From: Candidatus Cloacimonadota bacterium
GTDB taxonomy: Bacteria; Cloacimonadota; Cloacimonadia; Cloacimonadales; Cloacimonadaceae
DNA: 32,644 nt
Assembly: GCA_028681035.1 (NCBI GenBank)
Contig: JAQUJJ010000029.1
Span: forward strand, 1 to 32,644
Reading direction: 5' to 3'
How positions within the stretch are numbered: the stretch's first letter is position 1; each line of letters starts with the position of its first letter. Made by a program: the position numbers and the translations under genes. The notes under the pieces were generated by a model. That model was not told where the DNA came from. It ran no database searches and worked only from the letters and a program-made list of their open reading frames with translations. This document shows positions 1 to 8,926 of this stretch, in pieces.

Positions 1-3
1 AGC

Positions 4-224
4 GTACTGGAAGTTTTAAGCCAGCTTTATCAACTATAACAGCGACCTGGACTTCACTGCTTAAGTAAGGGCGATACCCTATTTCCCTAAATACTTATGC
101 CATATTGAACTTTTACTGAAGCCTTGCCTTCGCTACCGATAATGAAAGTGTGTCCTGAAGTCCAGTGTACCGTTAAGTTATAGATGGATGTGAAATTAGC
201 ATCGGCACAAAGGACTCCAGACAC
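4..224. repeat. Long intergenic repeat, copy 1
   Basis: A stretch of about 220 bp that recurs almost unchanged at 283-583. It begins GTACTGGAAG and ends GGACTCCAGACAC. Inside, CTGGACTTCA (47-56) and TGAAGTCCAG (156-165) form a perfect 10-bp inverted repeat 99 nt apart, so a folded RNA or DNA form is possible. I see no open reading frame with a ribosome binding site in it. It may be a dispersed non-coding repeat or an RNA gene; the sequence alone does not decide. Confidence 0.85.
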
Positions 225-242
225 ATGACGTGTGGAGTCCTT
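209..242. terminator. Hairpin, possible terminator after repeat copy 1
   Basis: AAGGACTCCA and CAC pair with GTG and TGGAGTCCTT around an ATGAC loop, with a two-base bulge (GA). The stem is strong and the 3' side runs into TTGTCGCTTT, a weak U-rich tail. It could end a transcript arriving from left of the window. No gene upstream is visible to confirm this. Confidence 0.35.
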
Positions 243-282
243 GTCGCTTTACTTGTTGCAAGATAGCCAAGTATCTTTAAAC

Positions 283-583
283 GTACTGGAAGTTTTAAGC
301 CAGCTTTATCAACTATAACAGCGACCTAGACTTCACTGCTTAAGTAAGGGCGATATCCTATTTCCTTAAATACTTATGCCATATTGGACTTTACTGAAGC
401 CTTGCCTCGCTACCGATAATGAAAGTAAGGGCGATATCCTATTTCCCGAAATACTTATGCCATATTGAACTTGACTAAAGCCTTGCCTTCGCTACCGATA
501 ATGAAAGTGTGTCCTGAAGTCCAGTGTACCGTTAAGTTATAGGTAGATATGTGATTAACAAAGGTACAAAGGACTCCAGACAC
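283..583. repeat. Long intergenic repeat, copy 2
   Basis: Second copy of the 4-224 repeat, starting 279 bp after the first. It is longer because an internal segment of about 81 bp is duplicated in tandem (342-505). The arm matching 47-56 reads CTAGACTTCA here, so the long inverted repeat carries one mismatch and is not compensated. It ends with the same GGACTCCAGACAC as copy 1. No gene is seen in it. Confidence 0.85.
342..505. repeat. Tandem duplication of about 81 bp inside repeat copy 2
   Basis: Two adjacent near-identical units, 342-422 and 423-505, both beginning AAGTAAGGGCGATATCC and ending GATAATGAA. They differ by a few substitutions and two single-base length changes. Copy 1 has only one such unit, so this looks like a duplication in copy 2 or a loss in copy 1. 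Confidence 0.85.
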
Positions 584-604
584 AAATCGCTTTCATGTAA
601 AGTC

Positions 605-654
605 CAAAGAGCATGTAAAACAATCATAATCATAAAGATAGGACTTGCTCTTTG
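605..654. other. Inverted repeat upstream of the decarboxylase gene
   Basis: CAAAGAGCA (605-613) and TGCTCTTTG (646-654) are perfect complements around an A-rich loop of 32 nt. AAGTCC (600-605) and GGACTT (641-646) give an alternative, overlapping pairing. The element lies about 85 bp before the start codon at 738. It could be a leader hairpin or a protein-binding site. No U-tract follows, so an ordinary terminator is unlikely. Confidence 0.35.
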
Positions 655-737
655 AATTCGAATACATACAAACCATTGACACAATACGGCAGATTAAAAA
701 CAGTGCTGTTATAGAAAGTATTAAGTAAGGAAAGCAT

Positions 738-1934
738 ATGTTTAAGGAACCCTATCACTTTAATGTTGAACGTTACATCGATCCTGCTAGGTTCAAGCAA
801 ATAAAGGAATTTGCCAAAGACCTTCCGACTCCGTGCTTGATAATAGATTTGGATTTGATAAAAACCAAATATTTGGAATTGCAAGGCAGCCTTCCTTGTG
901 CACGGATATATTATGCTGTGAAAGCTAATCCCAGCGATGAAGTTATTCGTTTATTGGCAGATTTGGGTTCAAGCTTTGACGTGGCTTCACGTTATGAGCT
1001 TGACCAGATGCTACGCTTAGGTATAGATTCCTCCCGACTCAGCTATGGCAACACCATTAAAAAGAAAAGCGATATCAAGTACTTCTACGATCATGGTGTG
1101 CGCTTATTTGCTACGGATAGTGAGCTTGACCTGATGAATATTGCCGAGAACGCACCAGGAGCAAAGATATTCTTTCGTATCTTGACGGAAGGCACAGGTG
1201 CAGACTGGCCTCTCTCGCGCAAGTTTGGCTCTCATCCAGATACCATCTATCATCTTATCCTGCAATCGGCTGAGATGGGCTTGAACCCTTGGGGCATTTC
1301 CTTCCATGTCGGTTCACAACAGCGAGATATCGGGCAATGGGACGATGCAATAGCCAGATGCAAATACCTCTTTGATGCTGTGGCGGAAGAGGGTATTGAA
1401 TTGCAAATGATAAACATAGGCGGTGGTTTCCCAGCCAATTATGTTGACCCTACATTTTCTGTGAAAGAATATACAGAAGAAATCTTGCGCTTTATTCAAG
1501 AAGATTTTGGGGATAATTTGCCCGATATCATCTTGGAACCGGGACGTTCGCTAGTAGCAGATGCCGGTATCGTGATTGCAGAAGTGATAAACTTCTCGCG
1601 TAAATCCAAGAACAATTTGTATCAATGGGTGTATCTTGATATAGGCAAGTTTGGAGGATTGATAGAGACTATTGATGAATCTATAAAGTTTCCCATATAT
1701 TTTGACAAAGATGGAATAGCAGAAGAGATAATATTGGCAGGACCTACCTGTGACAGCATGGATATCCTATACGAACATTATCGTTACCATATGCCAGATA
1801 GCGTAGTTCCGGGGGATAAGGTGTATATCTTCACCACCGGAGCCTACACCCAAAGCTATTCCTCTAATAGTTTTAACGGATTCCCACCCCTAAAAACAGT
1901 TATTTATCGCGATAATCAAGGAGATGAAATATGA
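738..1934 (+). CDS. Ornithine decarboxylase-type PLP enzyme (fold type III)
   Basis: A 398-aa cytoplasmic decarboxylase of the alanine-racemase-fold (Orn/DAP/Arg decarboxylase 2) family. It most likely converts ornithine, perhaps also lysine, to the diamine (putrescine or cadaverine). The PLP lysine is K62 in YYAVKAN. HVGSQ, NIGGGFP and EPGRSLVADAG form the cofactor pocket. GPTCDSMD carries the reactive cysteine C338, which is typical of ornithine/lysine decarboxylases; diaminopimelate decarboxylases have GPxCESxD there. The phrase LDIGKFGGLIET is characteristic of the bacterial ODC group. Length is normal. The ATG at 738 has an AAGGAAAG ribosome binding site at 729-735. The stop overlaps the next start as ATGA, so the two genes are translationally coupled. 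Class is certain; the exact substrate is inferred. Confidence 0.88.
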   Translation: MFKEPYHFNVERYIDPARFKQIKEFAKDLPTPCLIIDLDLIKTKYLELQGSLPCARIYYAVKANPSDEVIRLLADLGSSFDVASRYELDQMLRLGIDSSRLSYGNTIKKKSDIKYFYDHGVRLFATDSELDLMNIAENAPGAKIFFRILTEGTGADWPLSRKFGSHPDTIYHLILQSAEMGLNPWGISFHVGSQQRDIGQWDDAIARCKYLFDAVAEEGIELQMINIGGGFPANYVDPTFSVKEYTEEILRFIQEDFGDNLPDIILEPGRSLVADAGIVIAEVINFSRKSKNNLYQWVYLDIGKFGGLIETIDESIKFPIYFDKDGIAEEIILAGPTCDSMDILYEHYRYHMPDSVVPGDKVYIFTTGAYTQSYSSNSFNGFPPLKTVIYRDNQGDEI

Positions 1935-3019
1935 AAAGGTTACCAGTACAAGATTTGCAAGAGTTTATGACTACCGTGTTCACCCGCATCGGGGTGGCTG
2001 CAGAAGACGCAGCTATTTGCTCGGAAGTGCTAATTGCCAGCGATTTGAAGGGAATTGAATCCCACGGTATCGGCAGGCTGAAAATGTATTATGACCGTAT
2101 AAAAGCAGGCATCCAGAATCCAGTTACCAAGATTGACGTTATCAAAGACAAATTTGCCACCGCCGTTTGGGACGGTAATCATGGCATGGGACATGTAATA
2201 GCTAAAAACGCCATGCAAACCGCCATAGACAAGGCTTCCCAATATGGCTTAGGATGCGTTGCAGTGCGGAACTCAACCCACTATGGCATTTGCGGTTTTT
2301 ATGCAGATATGGCTACCAAACAAAACATGATTGGTATCACTTTCACCAATGCACGTCCCTCTATTTGCCCTACCAATGGCGTTTCACCGCTCTTGGGGAC
2401 AAATCCCATTTGTTTCGGAGCACCTACTGATCTGCCATATCCCTTCTTATACGATGCCGCTACGTCAATTTCCCAACGGGGGAAAGTGGAACAATATGCC
2501 AGAGAAGAAAAAGACACACCTGAAGGTTGGGCTATCGATCTGGAAGGCAAACCCTATACCGATACCAAACGCTTACTGGTTGATCTGGTGAAGCAAAAAG
2601 CCAGCATGCTACCGATTGGCGGAACAAGTGAACTATCCGGCAGCCATAAAGGTTACGGTCTAGGCACGATGGTGGAAATCCTAAGCGCAGCATTGCAAGA
2701 TGGCAGCTACTTGAATGGCTTATTGGGTATAGATGAAAATGGCAAACCTGCCCCTTACTGCCTTGGGCATTTCTTTCTTGCTATAAATATAGAGTTCTTC
2801 ACAGAATTAGATAGTTTCAGAAAAATAACCGGTTCCATCTGCCGAGAGCTACAAGGTTCTCAGCTTTTCCCCGGTAAGAGTCGCATCTATGTAGCTGGAG
2901 AGAAAGAATATGAGCTGGAACAGCAAGTGCGTTCACTGGGTGTGCCGATTATCCCTAATCTGCAAAAAGATATCGAGTTTATGCAGCGTGAATTGAATTT
3001 GGATATGCTGAAGATATAA
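1931..3019 (+). CDS. Malate/L-lactate dehydrogenase family (Ldh_2) oxidoreductase
   Basis: A 362-aa NAD(P)-dependent 2-hydroxyacid dehydrogenase of the Ldh_2 family, which includes YlbC/AllD-type ureidoglycolate, malate, sulfolactate and delta1-piperideine-2-carboxylate enzymes. Family blocks seen in order: SHGIGRLKMYYDRI with the conserved histidine, NHGMGHVIAKNAM, VRNSTHYGICGFYADMA, TNARPSICPTNGVSPLLGTNPI and SHKGYGLGTMVEILSAAL. Length is normal and the protein looks cytoplasmic. The ATG at 1931 overlaps the stop of the decarboxylase and has AAGGAG at 1918-1923. Co-translation with a diamine-forming decarboxylase suggests a shared amino-acid or keto-acid pathway. The substrate cannot be read from the sequence; malate, lactate or a cyclic imino acid are all possible. 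Confidence 0.87.
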   Translation: MKRLPVQDLQEFMTTVFTRIGVAAEDAAICSEVLIASDLKGIESHGIGRLKMYYDRIKAGIQNPVTKIDVIKDKFATAVWDGNHGMGHVIAKNAMQTAIDKASQYGLGCVAVRNSTHYGICGFYADMATKQNMIGITFTNARPSICPTNGVSPLLGTNPICFGAPTDLPYPFLYDAATSISQRGKVEQYAREEKDTPEGWAIDLEGKPYTDTKRLLVDLVKQKASMLPIGGTSELSGSHKGYGLGTMVEILSAALQDGSYLNGLLGIDENGKPAPYCLGHFFLAINIEFFTELDSFRKITGSICRELQGSQLFPGKSRIYVAGEKEYELEQQVRSLGVPIIPNLQKDIEFMQRELNLDMLKI

Positions 3020-3093
3020 TATAGCCCTTGCCAGAAAAGCATTAACAGCTTAAATTGGTTTTAGACAAAAATAATATACGCTTAGGAGTATCA

Positions 3094-4194
3094 ATGAAAC
3101 AGTTAATTAGTATCTTAGTACTTGCCTTGCTAATAGGCGTACTCAGTGCTGTGGATTTTGACCTATCGGGTGAGTTCCGTACCCGTGCTGCTATCCACAA
3201 TAATAACATGGAAAAAGATGGCGGTTACATAGACAATCGCTTTAGACTAGGTCTTGATAGTGAGCTTGCCGATGGTTTGAACTTTTACGCTTTATTTGAA
3301 GTGGGAAATATCTTATGGGGCGGCGCAACCGGTGGTGGAATTAGCACAGGTGGTGTAAACGTAAAAACTGACGAGCTATATGTGGAATACCTTATCCAAT
3401 CTTTAGATACCAAGATTAAGGTTGGACAACAGTATTGGGCAGATCATAGAGGCTTGGTATTGGATGATTTCTACTCGGGGATCATGCTCACCAAAGAAGA
3501 CTTTGCCGGCATGAAAGCTGAGCTTGGCTTTGTTAAGGTAGCAGAAAATATCCATTTTGCCGTGGACGACCAAAATGGCTTCATTGCAAGCCTACATGGA
3601 GAAAGTCCAGTACCTTTCGGGGTAACCGCAATTGGTGGATATCTTGCAGACAGCAATAATGGCAATGTTACCCTTATGCCCTATGTTACATTAACAGCCG
3701 GTATTGCCACGCTTGATATCACTCCTTTCTTCGATTATCAAATGTATCCAGGAGATAACGACGAAATAGGTATGGGTGCAGCATTCAAGGCAGATGCCGA
3801 ACTAAGTGGCTTCCAGGTTGGCGCAGATGTATTAGTGGCTGCTAAAAATGGACTTAGCACGCTAAGCCCCTGGTATCAGAATGGTTTGTACCTCTATGGC
3901 ATTGGCGGCAATCATGATGGATTGAACCTTTATTGGGATACCCCATACAGCGGGAACACCGATACTTTCTATAGTGCAGTTGGCAAGCTGCGTGTTCCAG
4001 TAAAAGAGAACCTTTCTGCCTTTGGTGCAGGTGGTGTTTTAGGAGATATGGGCTGGGAAATTAACGGCGGCTTGGAATATCAGGTAATAGAAGACGTGAT
4101 GAACCTTTCTGCTTTTGGTGCATACGGCGTTGGTACTACCGGTACAAAGCCTGCTAATTATGCAATTGGTACTGCCTTAGTAGTAAATTTCTAA
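3094..4194 (+). CDS. Outer-membrane beta-barrel (porin-like) protein
   Basis: A 366-aa exported protein. The N-terminus MKQLISILVLALLIGVLSA is a clear signal peptide with cleavage predicted before VDFDL. The mature part is rich in Gly, Asn, Asp and alternating hydrophobic/polar stretches, as in barrel strands. It opens with LSGEFRTRAAIHNNN, resembling the first strands of alginate-export or phosphate-selective porins, and ends in a terminal Phe (ALVVNF), the usual outer-membrane insertion signal. I chose ATG 3094 over the in-frame upstream ATG 3055 because AGGAG (3084-3088) lies 5 nt before it and the signal peptide starts there. It lies 74 bp after the dehydrogenase and is closed by a terminator at 4218. 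Solute specificity is unknown. Confidence 0.8.
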   Translation: MKQLISILVLALLIGVLSAVDFDLSGEFRTRAAIHNNNMEKDGGYIDNRFRLGLDSELADGLNFYALFEVGNILWGGATGGGISTGGVNVKTDELYVEYLIQSLDTKIKVGQQYWADHRGLVLDDFYSGIMLTKEDFAGMKAELGFVKVAENIHFAVDDQNGFIASLHGESPVPFGVTAIGGYLADSNNGNVTLMPYVTLTAGIATLDITPFFDYQMYPGDNDEIGMGAAFKADAELSGFQVGADVLVAAKNGLSTLSPWYQNGLYLYGIGGNHDGLNLYWDTPYSGNTDTFYSAVGKLRVPVKENLSAFGAGGVLGDMGWEINGGLEYQVIEDVMNLSAFGAYGVGTTGTKPANYAIGTALVVNF

Positions 4195-4217
4195 CTAATT
4201 CACCCACACTATTAATA

Positions 4218-4255
4218 CAGAGCGGAAGGCAGATGCTTTCCGCTCTGCTTTATTT
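4218..4255 (+). terminator. Intrinsic terminator after the porin-like gene
   Basis: CAGAGCGGAA (4218-4227) pairs perfectly with TTCCGCTCTG (4238-4247). Three further pairs inside (one G-U) leave an AGAT tetraloop. The stem is followed by CTTTATTTTG. It is a textbook rho-independent terminator, 23 bp after the stop at 4194, and separates the metabolic operon from the next one. Confidence 0.88.
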
Positions 4256-4304
4256 TGCGTTTTAGATAAAATCCATAGATTTTAACCTCCTTTTCGCTTT
4301 TCAC

Positions 4305-4332
4305 TTGACATAGCTAGCCCTTGCAATAAACT
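4305..4332 (+). promoter_or_regulatory. Candidate promoter of the propeller/FecR/cyclase operon
   Basis: A perfect -35 TTGACA (4305-4310) is followed after 16 nt by TAAACT (4327-4332), a 4-of-6 match to the -10 box. It lies between the terminator at 4218 and the ATG at 4363, whose GGAG site is at 4354-4357. The position is right for a sigma-70-type promoter. If this organism uses a Bacteroidetes-like sigma factor the exact boxes may differ. Confidence 0.45.
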
Positions 4333-4362
4333 TAGCCCAGTAGATTTATTCTTGGAGATAAT

Positions 4363-7300
4363 ATGAGAAAAGCTTGCTTTATCATCGTCCTATTTGTAAT
4401 GCTTGGCACCTTGTTAAATGCTGTACCGCAACCTTTGCACACGGTTCCCGCCTTAAAGGGTAAAGATGATTCATTTGGTGCAGACAAATTTCATCTTTGG
4501 GGTTCTACTATTTATGCAATTGATAACTCGTCTGGAACGATCAGGGTGTGGGATACTAACGAGATGGCATTCACACAACTCTATCTGGCTAAATTACCCA
4601 GCGGTGCAATAGCTGATGACGTTACCGGTAATGAAAACGGGTTATACATTCTTGATAGTAAAAACAGTTGTATCTACGTTTATTCCTACGATGGTGTTTT
4701 ACAAAGAAGCATATCCACAAAAGGAACACCTGATACTCAGTTTAAAAAAGCTGTTCGATTGCTGGTAAATTACCAAGGCTACTTCTATGTATTGGATGCT
4801 GGACGTGAAGAGCTTATGGCTTTCACCAATGAAGGTATGATAATAAGCAAAGTAGCGGTTACTGATCCTATTTCTATGTGTATCGGGCAAGACCAGATAC
4901 TGCGCGTGCTTTCGGCTCAGCCCACCTATTCTCAAGTACAATTGTATGACCTAAACCTAAACCCCAAAAAAGGCTATGAAATACAGACCATTCAAAGCAA
5001 GAAAGATGCTGTGGCAGATATCGCTGTTAACCAATACAACGAGCTTTACGTAATCTATAGCGGTAGCACCAAGATTGGCAAAGTAAACGCTGAAGGACGC
5101 ATAGTTTCAAAATCTACCTGGGGCTATAAAGATAAGGGTGATGCACCAAGTTCTTTCCTAGTACCTTCAATTGTTCGTTGTTATCCATTGGATGATAACG
5201 TTCTAATGGCTGTTTTGGATAGCAAACAAAATATTATCAGGCTGTTCAAAGATACAGAGTTTACTAGTCCTCATTTACTTACCATCCCAGAATACACCAT
5301 GCGCCCTGCACTAGAAGAAACAAGCTTACCGCCTCTGTATGACTATGTAAGCGACGATTCGTTAGAATACTATATTTACGACGCTATTTCAGGCAACAAA
5401 CCTACACGTGCAATCACTTGTAAAGAATTTGGTAATGCAAAATATACTATAAGTGCCCTTGCCTTAGCGGAACAAGGAATAAAAAGCTTTGATGCTTTAG
5501 CCGTATATAAAGAGAAGCTGTTTGTGGCAGACAGCAAATCACACACGATATTCATCTTTAACAAACGCGACGGTTTGCTTTTAGACTCATTTGGAATGAA
5601 AGGCTCAATAGAAGGACGGCTAAATGTCCCAAGCAGCATGGTCGTTACAACTGATGGTGTTTTGTATGTTGCAGAAATGAAAAACTATCGCATCTCTATC
5701 TTTAATAATAACATGATGTTTATCGGGAGTATTGATCTGAAGGAAAGAAAACTTGCTCCTGAAGTTATCCGCCTTAAGGGACATACATTATTAATGCTTG
5801 CCAATGGCAACTCCATTTACGAGATACCCTTGGCTAACCCCCAACAAATGAAACCTGTTATTCAGGATACAAATATCAGCGGTGTAGATTATTTGCATGA
5901 GAACCGTATTGGCTATATTAACGCCATCACACAGCAACTAGTTATCCTAAATGACAACAATGTGGAATACAAGTACTTTGCAAAGAACACAAAGGCACAA
6001 TTTCCTAACTTTGCAAACATCTTTCTGATGCGCTATAATGACACAGAAAAATCAGTACTAATAAGCGACAGAGGGGCAAATACCGCACGCAAGCTTCGCT
6101 TCATCTACAATCCCTCCAGAATCAATACTATCCGTCTGAGGCTAAACTCGGAAGCTTTTACTGAGTTAAGCTGGGATGCGCCGGAAGGGATTAATAAATG
6201 GAGAGTAACTCAAAGTGGCGGCGGTGAAACGATACAATATGAGGTGTCTCAACCTAAAATGGTGATTAGAGAACCACAGAAATACGAGAAGAGCTATACC
6301 GTAACCTCATTTTCTGAAGATGGAAGGTTCAGCTCTCCAAGCGATGAAGTTAAAGATGCTTATTCCTATGCCCGTTTCCTGTCTGCCAATGGCAATTATT
6401 CTCAAGCTGTATTAGCTTACAAGAAGGCTGCTGCCGTAATTAAAGACCCCAGAATTGATGAAGAAATAATCCAGAGTTACTTCCTTGAATCAAGGTTTTT
6501 TACTAGTCAACAAGAATATGAACAGGCACTAACAAGCATGGAATCTGCAATGCTTTTGGGAGGGCAGAGGCTGGAGTTTCTACTGGAAGTAGTAAAAAAC
6601 TATAAGCTCACGCATGATTATCAACGAGGCATTACTTATTTAGAAAAGTTCAAATCAGACAATAATCAAGATATACAGCTTCAACTCATTTCACTGTATT
6701 ATTTCAGCAAGAACTATGCAAAGGTTCAGACCCTTGCCACTGCCTATATTAATAAATTCCAAAAGGACGCTATAATCCTGCAATATCTGGCTTTGGCTAA
6801 TGAAAACTTGGGTAACTATGTAGCTGCACTTGCAAATATGCGAGAATTGATAACAATAGAGGATAGTTATGATAACAACCTGAAGATTGCTGAGTTATTG
6901 GTCGCAAACCTAAATCTTACTGAAGCTATGAGCCATCTGCAACTGATAATAAACCGCTTCAAAGAGCAAAGCCCGCATGCTGCTTATAAGCTTATGGGTG
7001 ATATCCATTTCGCTATGGGCAACTATCCCTACGCAGAGGACTATTATTCTGATGCCATTAGAATGAACAAAGGTAATGCAGATTATTATTATAGCTTGGC
7101 AAGGGCATTTAACGAAAGCCGCAAGAGTGCCGAGGCACTAAGTAATTTTGCTAGCGCATGGGAACTTTGTAAAGATAACGTGAAGTATGGTTTCGCATAC
7201 GCTGAAGCCTTGCAAAAAGCCAGCCAGTTCCCAGAGGCTTTAGCCGTTCTTGATACGATAAATCCATTTATTACTACAGATGCATCCACCACTTCATTCC

Positions 7301-8925
7301 ATGAGTTATATTACGATTTACTTACCTTGGAGCAACGTTATGACGATGCCTACCGTGAAATACAATTAGCTGCAAATTATGCTCCTTATGACTCTTCGCT
7401 ACAGGATAAGCTATTGGCAGCTACGGTAGCACGTGATCATTACAACAAAAACAAACCGGATGTGGAGATAAGGGCATACTCGTTCCAAGACCTGTATCCT
7501 TCCTTGCAAGCTTATTACAGAAATCATTCCATCGGTTCTGTAACACTGTTTAACAACCGCAATCTGCCCATTCAGAATGTTAAAATTCAGGTTACTGTCC
7601 CTCAGATTTCCGATTACCCCTTTGAAAAAACTATACAAACCTTATTGGTAAACCAAGAAACGGTGGTGGAAATAGTGCTGCCTATAAACAAGAGCATCTT
7701 TGATCTATGTAAAAATGGAGCTCAGGTGTTCAGACCTGTATTGACGATGGACTATACTTTTTATGGAAATGCTTATCATGAATCCAAGGATCAAGTGCTA
7801 ATAAACGCTTTGGGTACCTCGGCTATGGATTGGGGCAATCGGAAACAATTTGCCAGTTTCATAAACCCCAATGACGAATACATGCGTGATTTTGTAAGTA
7901 CTTCAATTGTTCAGCTTTTTGCCAACAATCCTGCTCAAGGGATAAACAAGAACATCCTCCGAGCTATACAAATATGGAGCTATTTGCACGCCAATGGGAT
8001 TAGCTATGTTCTGGATAATACCTCCAGCAATGCTATAAACAGTGAGCATGATTATGTGCAATACCCTTTCCAGTCCTTATCCCGCAAATCTGGTGATTGT
8101 GAAGACCTGCTTGCGTTAATGGCAACTATGCTTTCTGTAGTTGGCGTAGAATGTGGCTTTATCGATTATCCAAAGCACGTAATGTTGGTGTTCGATACAG
8201 GCATGAGTTCGGAAGAAATTATGGAAAGCGGTATTGACCCCAGCCACTTTGTTTACTTGAACAGTAAATACTGGGTACCGTTGGAAACCACTCAACTTGG
8301 GAAGGGGAGTTTTTCCGAAAGCTGGTTGAATGCCATTAAATATTACGAAAACATCCTTGACCAAGGGGCATACTTGGACCTCATTGAATTCTCGGAAGCT
8401 CACAAGCAATATCCTCCTGCCCCATTCAGTGGAACTATCTCAAGTCGTCAGTTTGGCAAGGCAAGCGAGACCTTGGCTTTTTACAAAAAAGATATGGAAA
8501 GCATAACACTTCTTGGGCAGATTACCCGCGAAGAGGAATTCCGCCAGTCTATCGCCAAATACCCTAATAATTTGGTCGTAGCAAATCAATATGCTTATTG
8601 GTGCATGCAAAATGGCAAAATTAGCACCGCAGAAGGTCAGTGGGTACAAATCCTAAATAAAGACCCAAAGAATCTTAGTGCCTTAGTCAACCTTGGAAAC
8701 CTATATTTTGTAACTGGTCAATATGCTAAAGCAAGAACTCAATACCAAAATGCTCTTAAGGAAAACCATAAAACTGATATGGTGCTGAGGAACCTGTGTG
8801 TGTTGGAATACCGCCAAGGAAACAACAAGCAAGCAAGAGAGTATTTTGATCAATTAAAAGACCGCAATGTGATCAAGAATCTTGACCTCAAGCTTTATTC
8901 TGATCTAATGAACCAAGGAGAATAA
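4363..8925 (+). CDS. Giant exported beta-propeller / TPR / transglutaminase-like protein
   Basis: A 1520-aa protein with signal peptide MRKACFIIVLFVMLGTLLNA. From the N-terminus I see: NHL-like propeller repeats (about 30-330 and 385-590, e.g. LNVPSSMVVTTDGVLYVAEM); a fibronectin-III-like segment (about 600-675); a run of tetratricopeptide repeats (about 675-1060); an Ig-like beta segment (about 1080-1170); a transglutaminase-like domain (about 1190-1330); and C-terminal TPRs (about 1400-1510). The transglutaminase core has Cys1246 in SGDCEDLLALMA, His1272 in YPKHVMLVF and Glu1308 in WVPLETT at the usual Asp position. It is probably periplasmic or surface-bound and acts as a protein-binding scaffold; whether the core is catalytic is open. 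It is first in an operon with the FecR-like gene (1-nt gap) and the CHASE2 cyclase. No orthologue name is recognised. Confidence 0.82.
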   Translation: MRKACFIIVLFVMLGTLLNAVPQPLHTVPALKGKDDSFGADKFHLWGSTIYAIDNSSGTIRVWDTNEMAFTQLYLAKLPSGAIADDVTGNENGLYILDSKNSCIYVYSYDGVLQRSISTKGTPDTQFKKAVRLLVNYQGYFYVLDAGREELMAFTNEGMIISKVAVTDPISMCIGQDQILRVLSAQPTYSQVQLYDLNLNPKKGYEIQTIQSKKDAVADIAVNQYNELYVIYSGSTKIGKVNAEGRIVSKSTWGYKDKGDAPSSFLVPSIVRCYPLDDNVLMAVLDSKQNIIRLFKDTEFTSPHLLTIPEYTMRPALEETSLPPLYDYVSDDSLEYYIYDAISGNKPTRAITCKEFGNAKYTISALALAEQGIKSFDALAVYKEKLFVADSKSHTIFIFNKRDGLLLDSFGMKGSIEGRLNVPSSMVVTTDGVLYVAEMKNYRISIFNNNMMFIGSIDLKERKLAPEVIRLKGHTLLMLANGNSIYEIPLANPQQMKPVIQDTNISGVDYLHENRIGYINAITQQLVILNDNNVEYKYFAKNTKAQFPNFANIFLMRYNDTEKSVLISDRGANTARKLRFIYNPSRINTIRLRLNSEAFTELSWDAPEGINKWRVTQSGGGETIQYEVSQPKMVIREPQKYEKSYTVTSFSEDGRFSSPSDEVKDAYSYARFLSANGNYSQAVLAYKKAAAVIKDPRIDEEIIQSYFLESRFFTSQQEYEQALTSMESAMLLGGQRLEFLLEVVKNYKLTHDYQRGITYLEKFKSDNNQDIQLQLISLYYFSKNYAKVQTLATAYINKFQKDAIILQYLALANENLGNYVAALANMRELITIEDSYDNNLKIAELLVANLNLTEAMSHLQLIINRFKEQSPHAAYKLMGDIHFAMGNYPYAEDYYSDAIRMNKGNADYYYSLARAFNESRKSAEALSNFASAWELCKDNVKYGFAYAEALQKASQFPEALAVLDTINPFITTDASTTSFHELYYDLLTLEQRYDDAYREIQLAANYAPYDSSLQDKLLAATVARDHYNKNKPDVEIRAYSFQDLYPSLQAYYRNHSIGSVTLFNNRNLPIQNVKIQVTVPQISDYPFEKTIQTLLVNQETVVEIVLPINKSIFDLCKNGAQVFRPVLTMDYTFYGNAYHESKDQVLINALGTSAMDWGNRKQFASFINPNDEYMRDFVSTSIVQLFANNPAQGINKNILRAIQIWSYLHANGISYVLDNTSSNAINSEHDYVQYPFQSLSRKSGDCEDLLALMATMLSVVGVECGFIDYPKHVMLVFDTGMSSEEIMESGIDPSHFVYLNSKYWVPLETTQLGKGSFSESWLNAIKYYENILDQGAYLDLIEFSEAHKQYPPAPFSGTISSRQFGKASETLAFYKKDMESITLLGQITREEEFRQSIAKYPNNLVVANQYAYWCMQNGKISTAEGQWVQILNKDPKNLSALVNLGNLYFVTGQYAKARTQYQNALKENHKTDMVLRNLCVLEYRQGNNKQAREYFDQLKDRNVIKNLDLKLYSDLMNQGE

Positions 8926-8926
8926 C

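Noticed and set aside
1..600. CRISPR array
   Set aside because: The repeats are over 200 bp, only two copies exist and no regular short spacers or cas genes are seen.
676..681. TTGACA as -35 box of the decarboxylase gene
   Set aside because: No acceptable -10 box is found at 15-19 nt spacing, so a promoter cannot be supported here.
630..884. 84-aa ORF on the - strand across the decarboxylase start
   Set aside because: It overlaps the well-supported decarboxylase gene and has no recognisable motif or SD.
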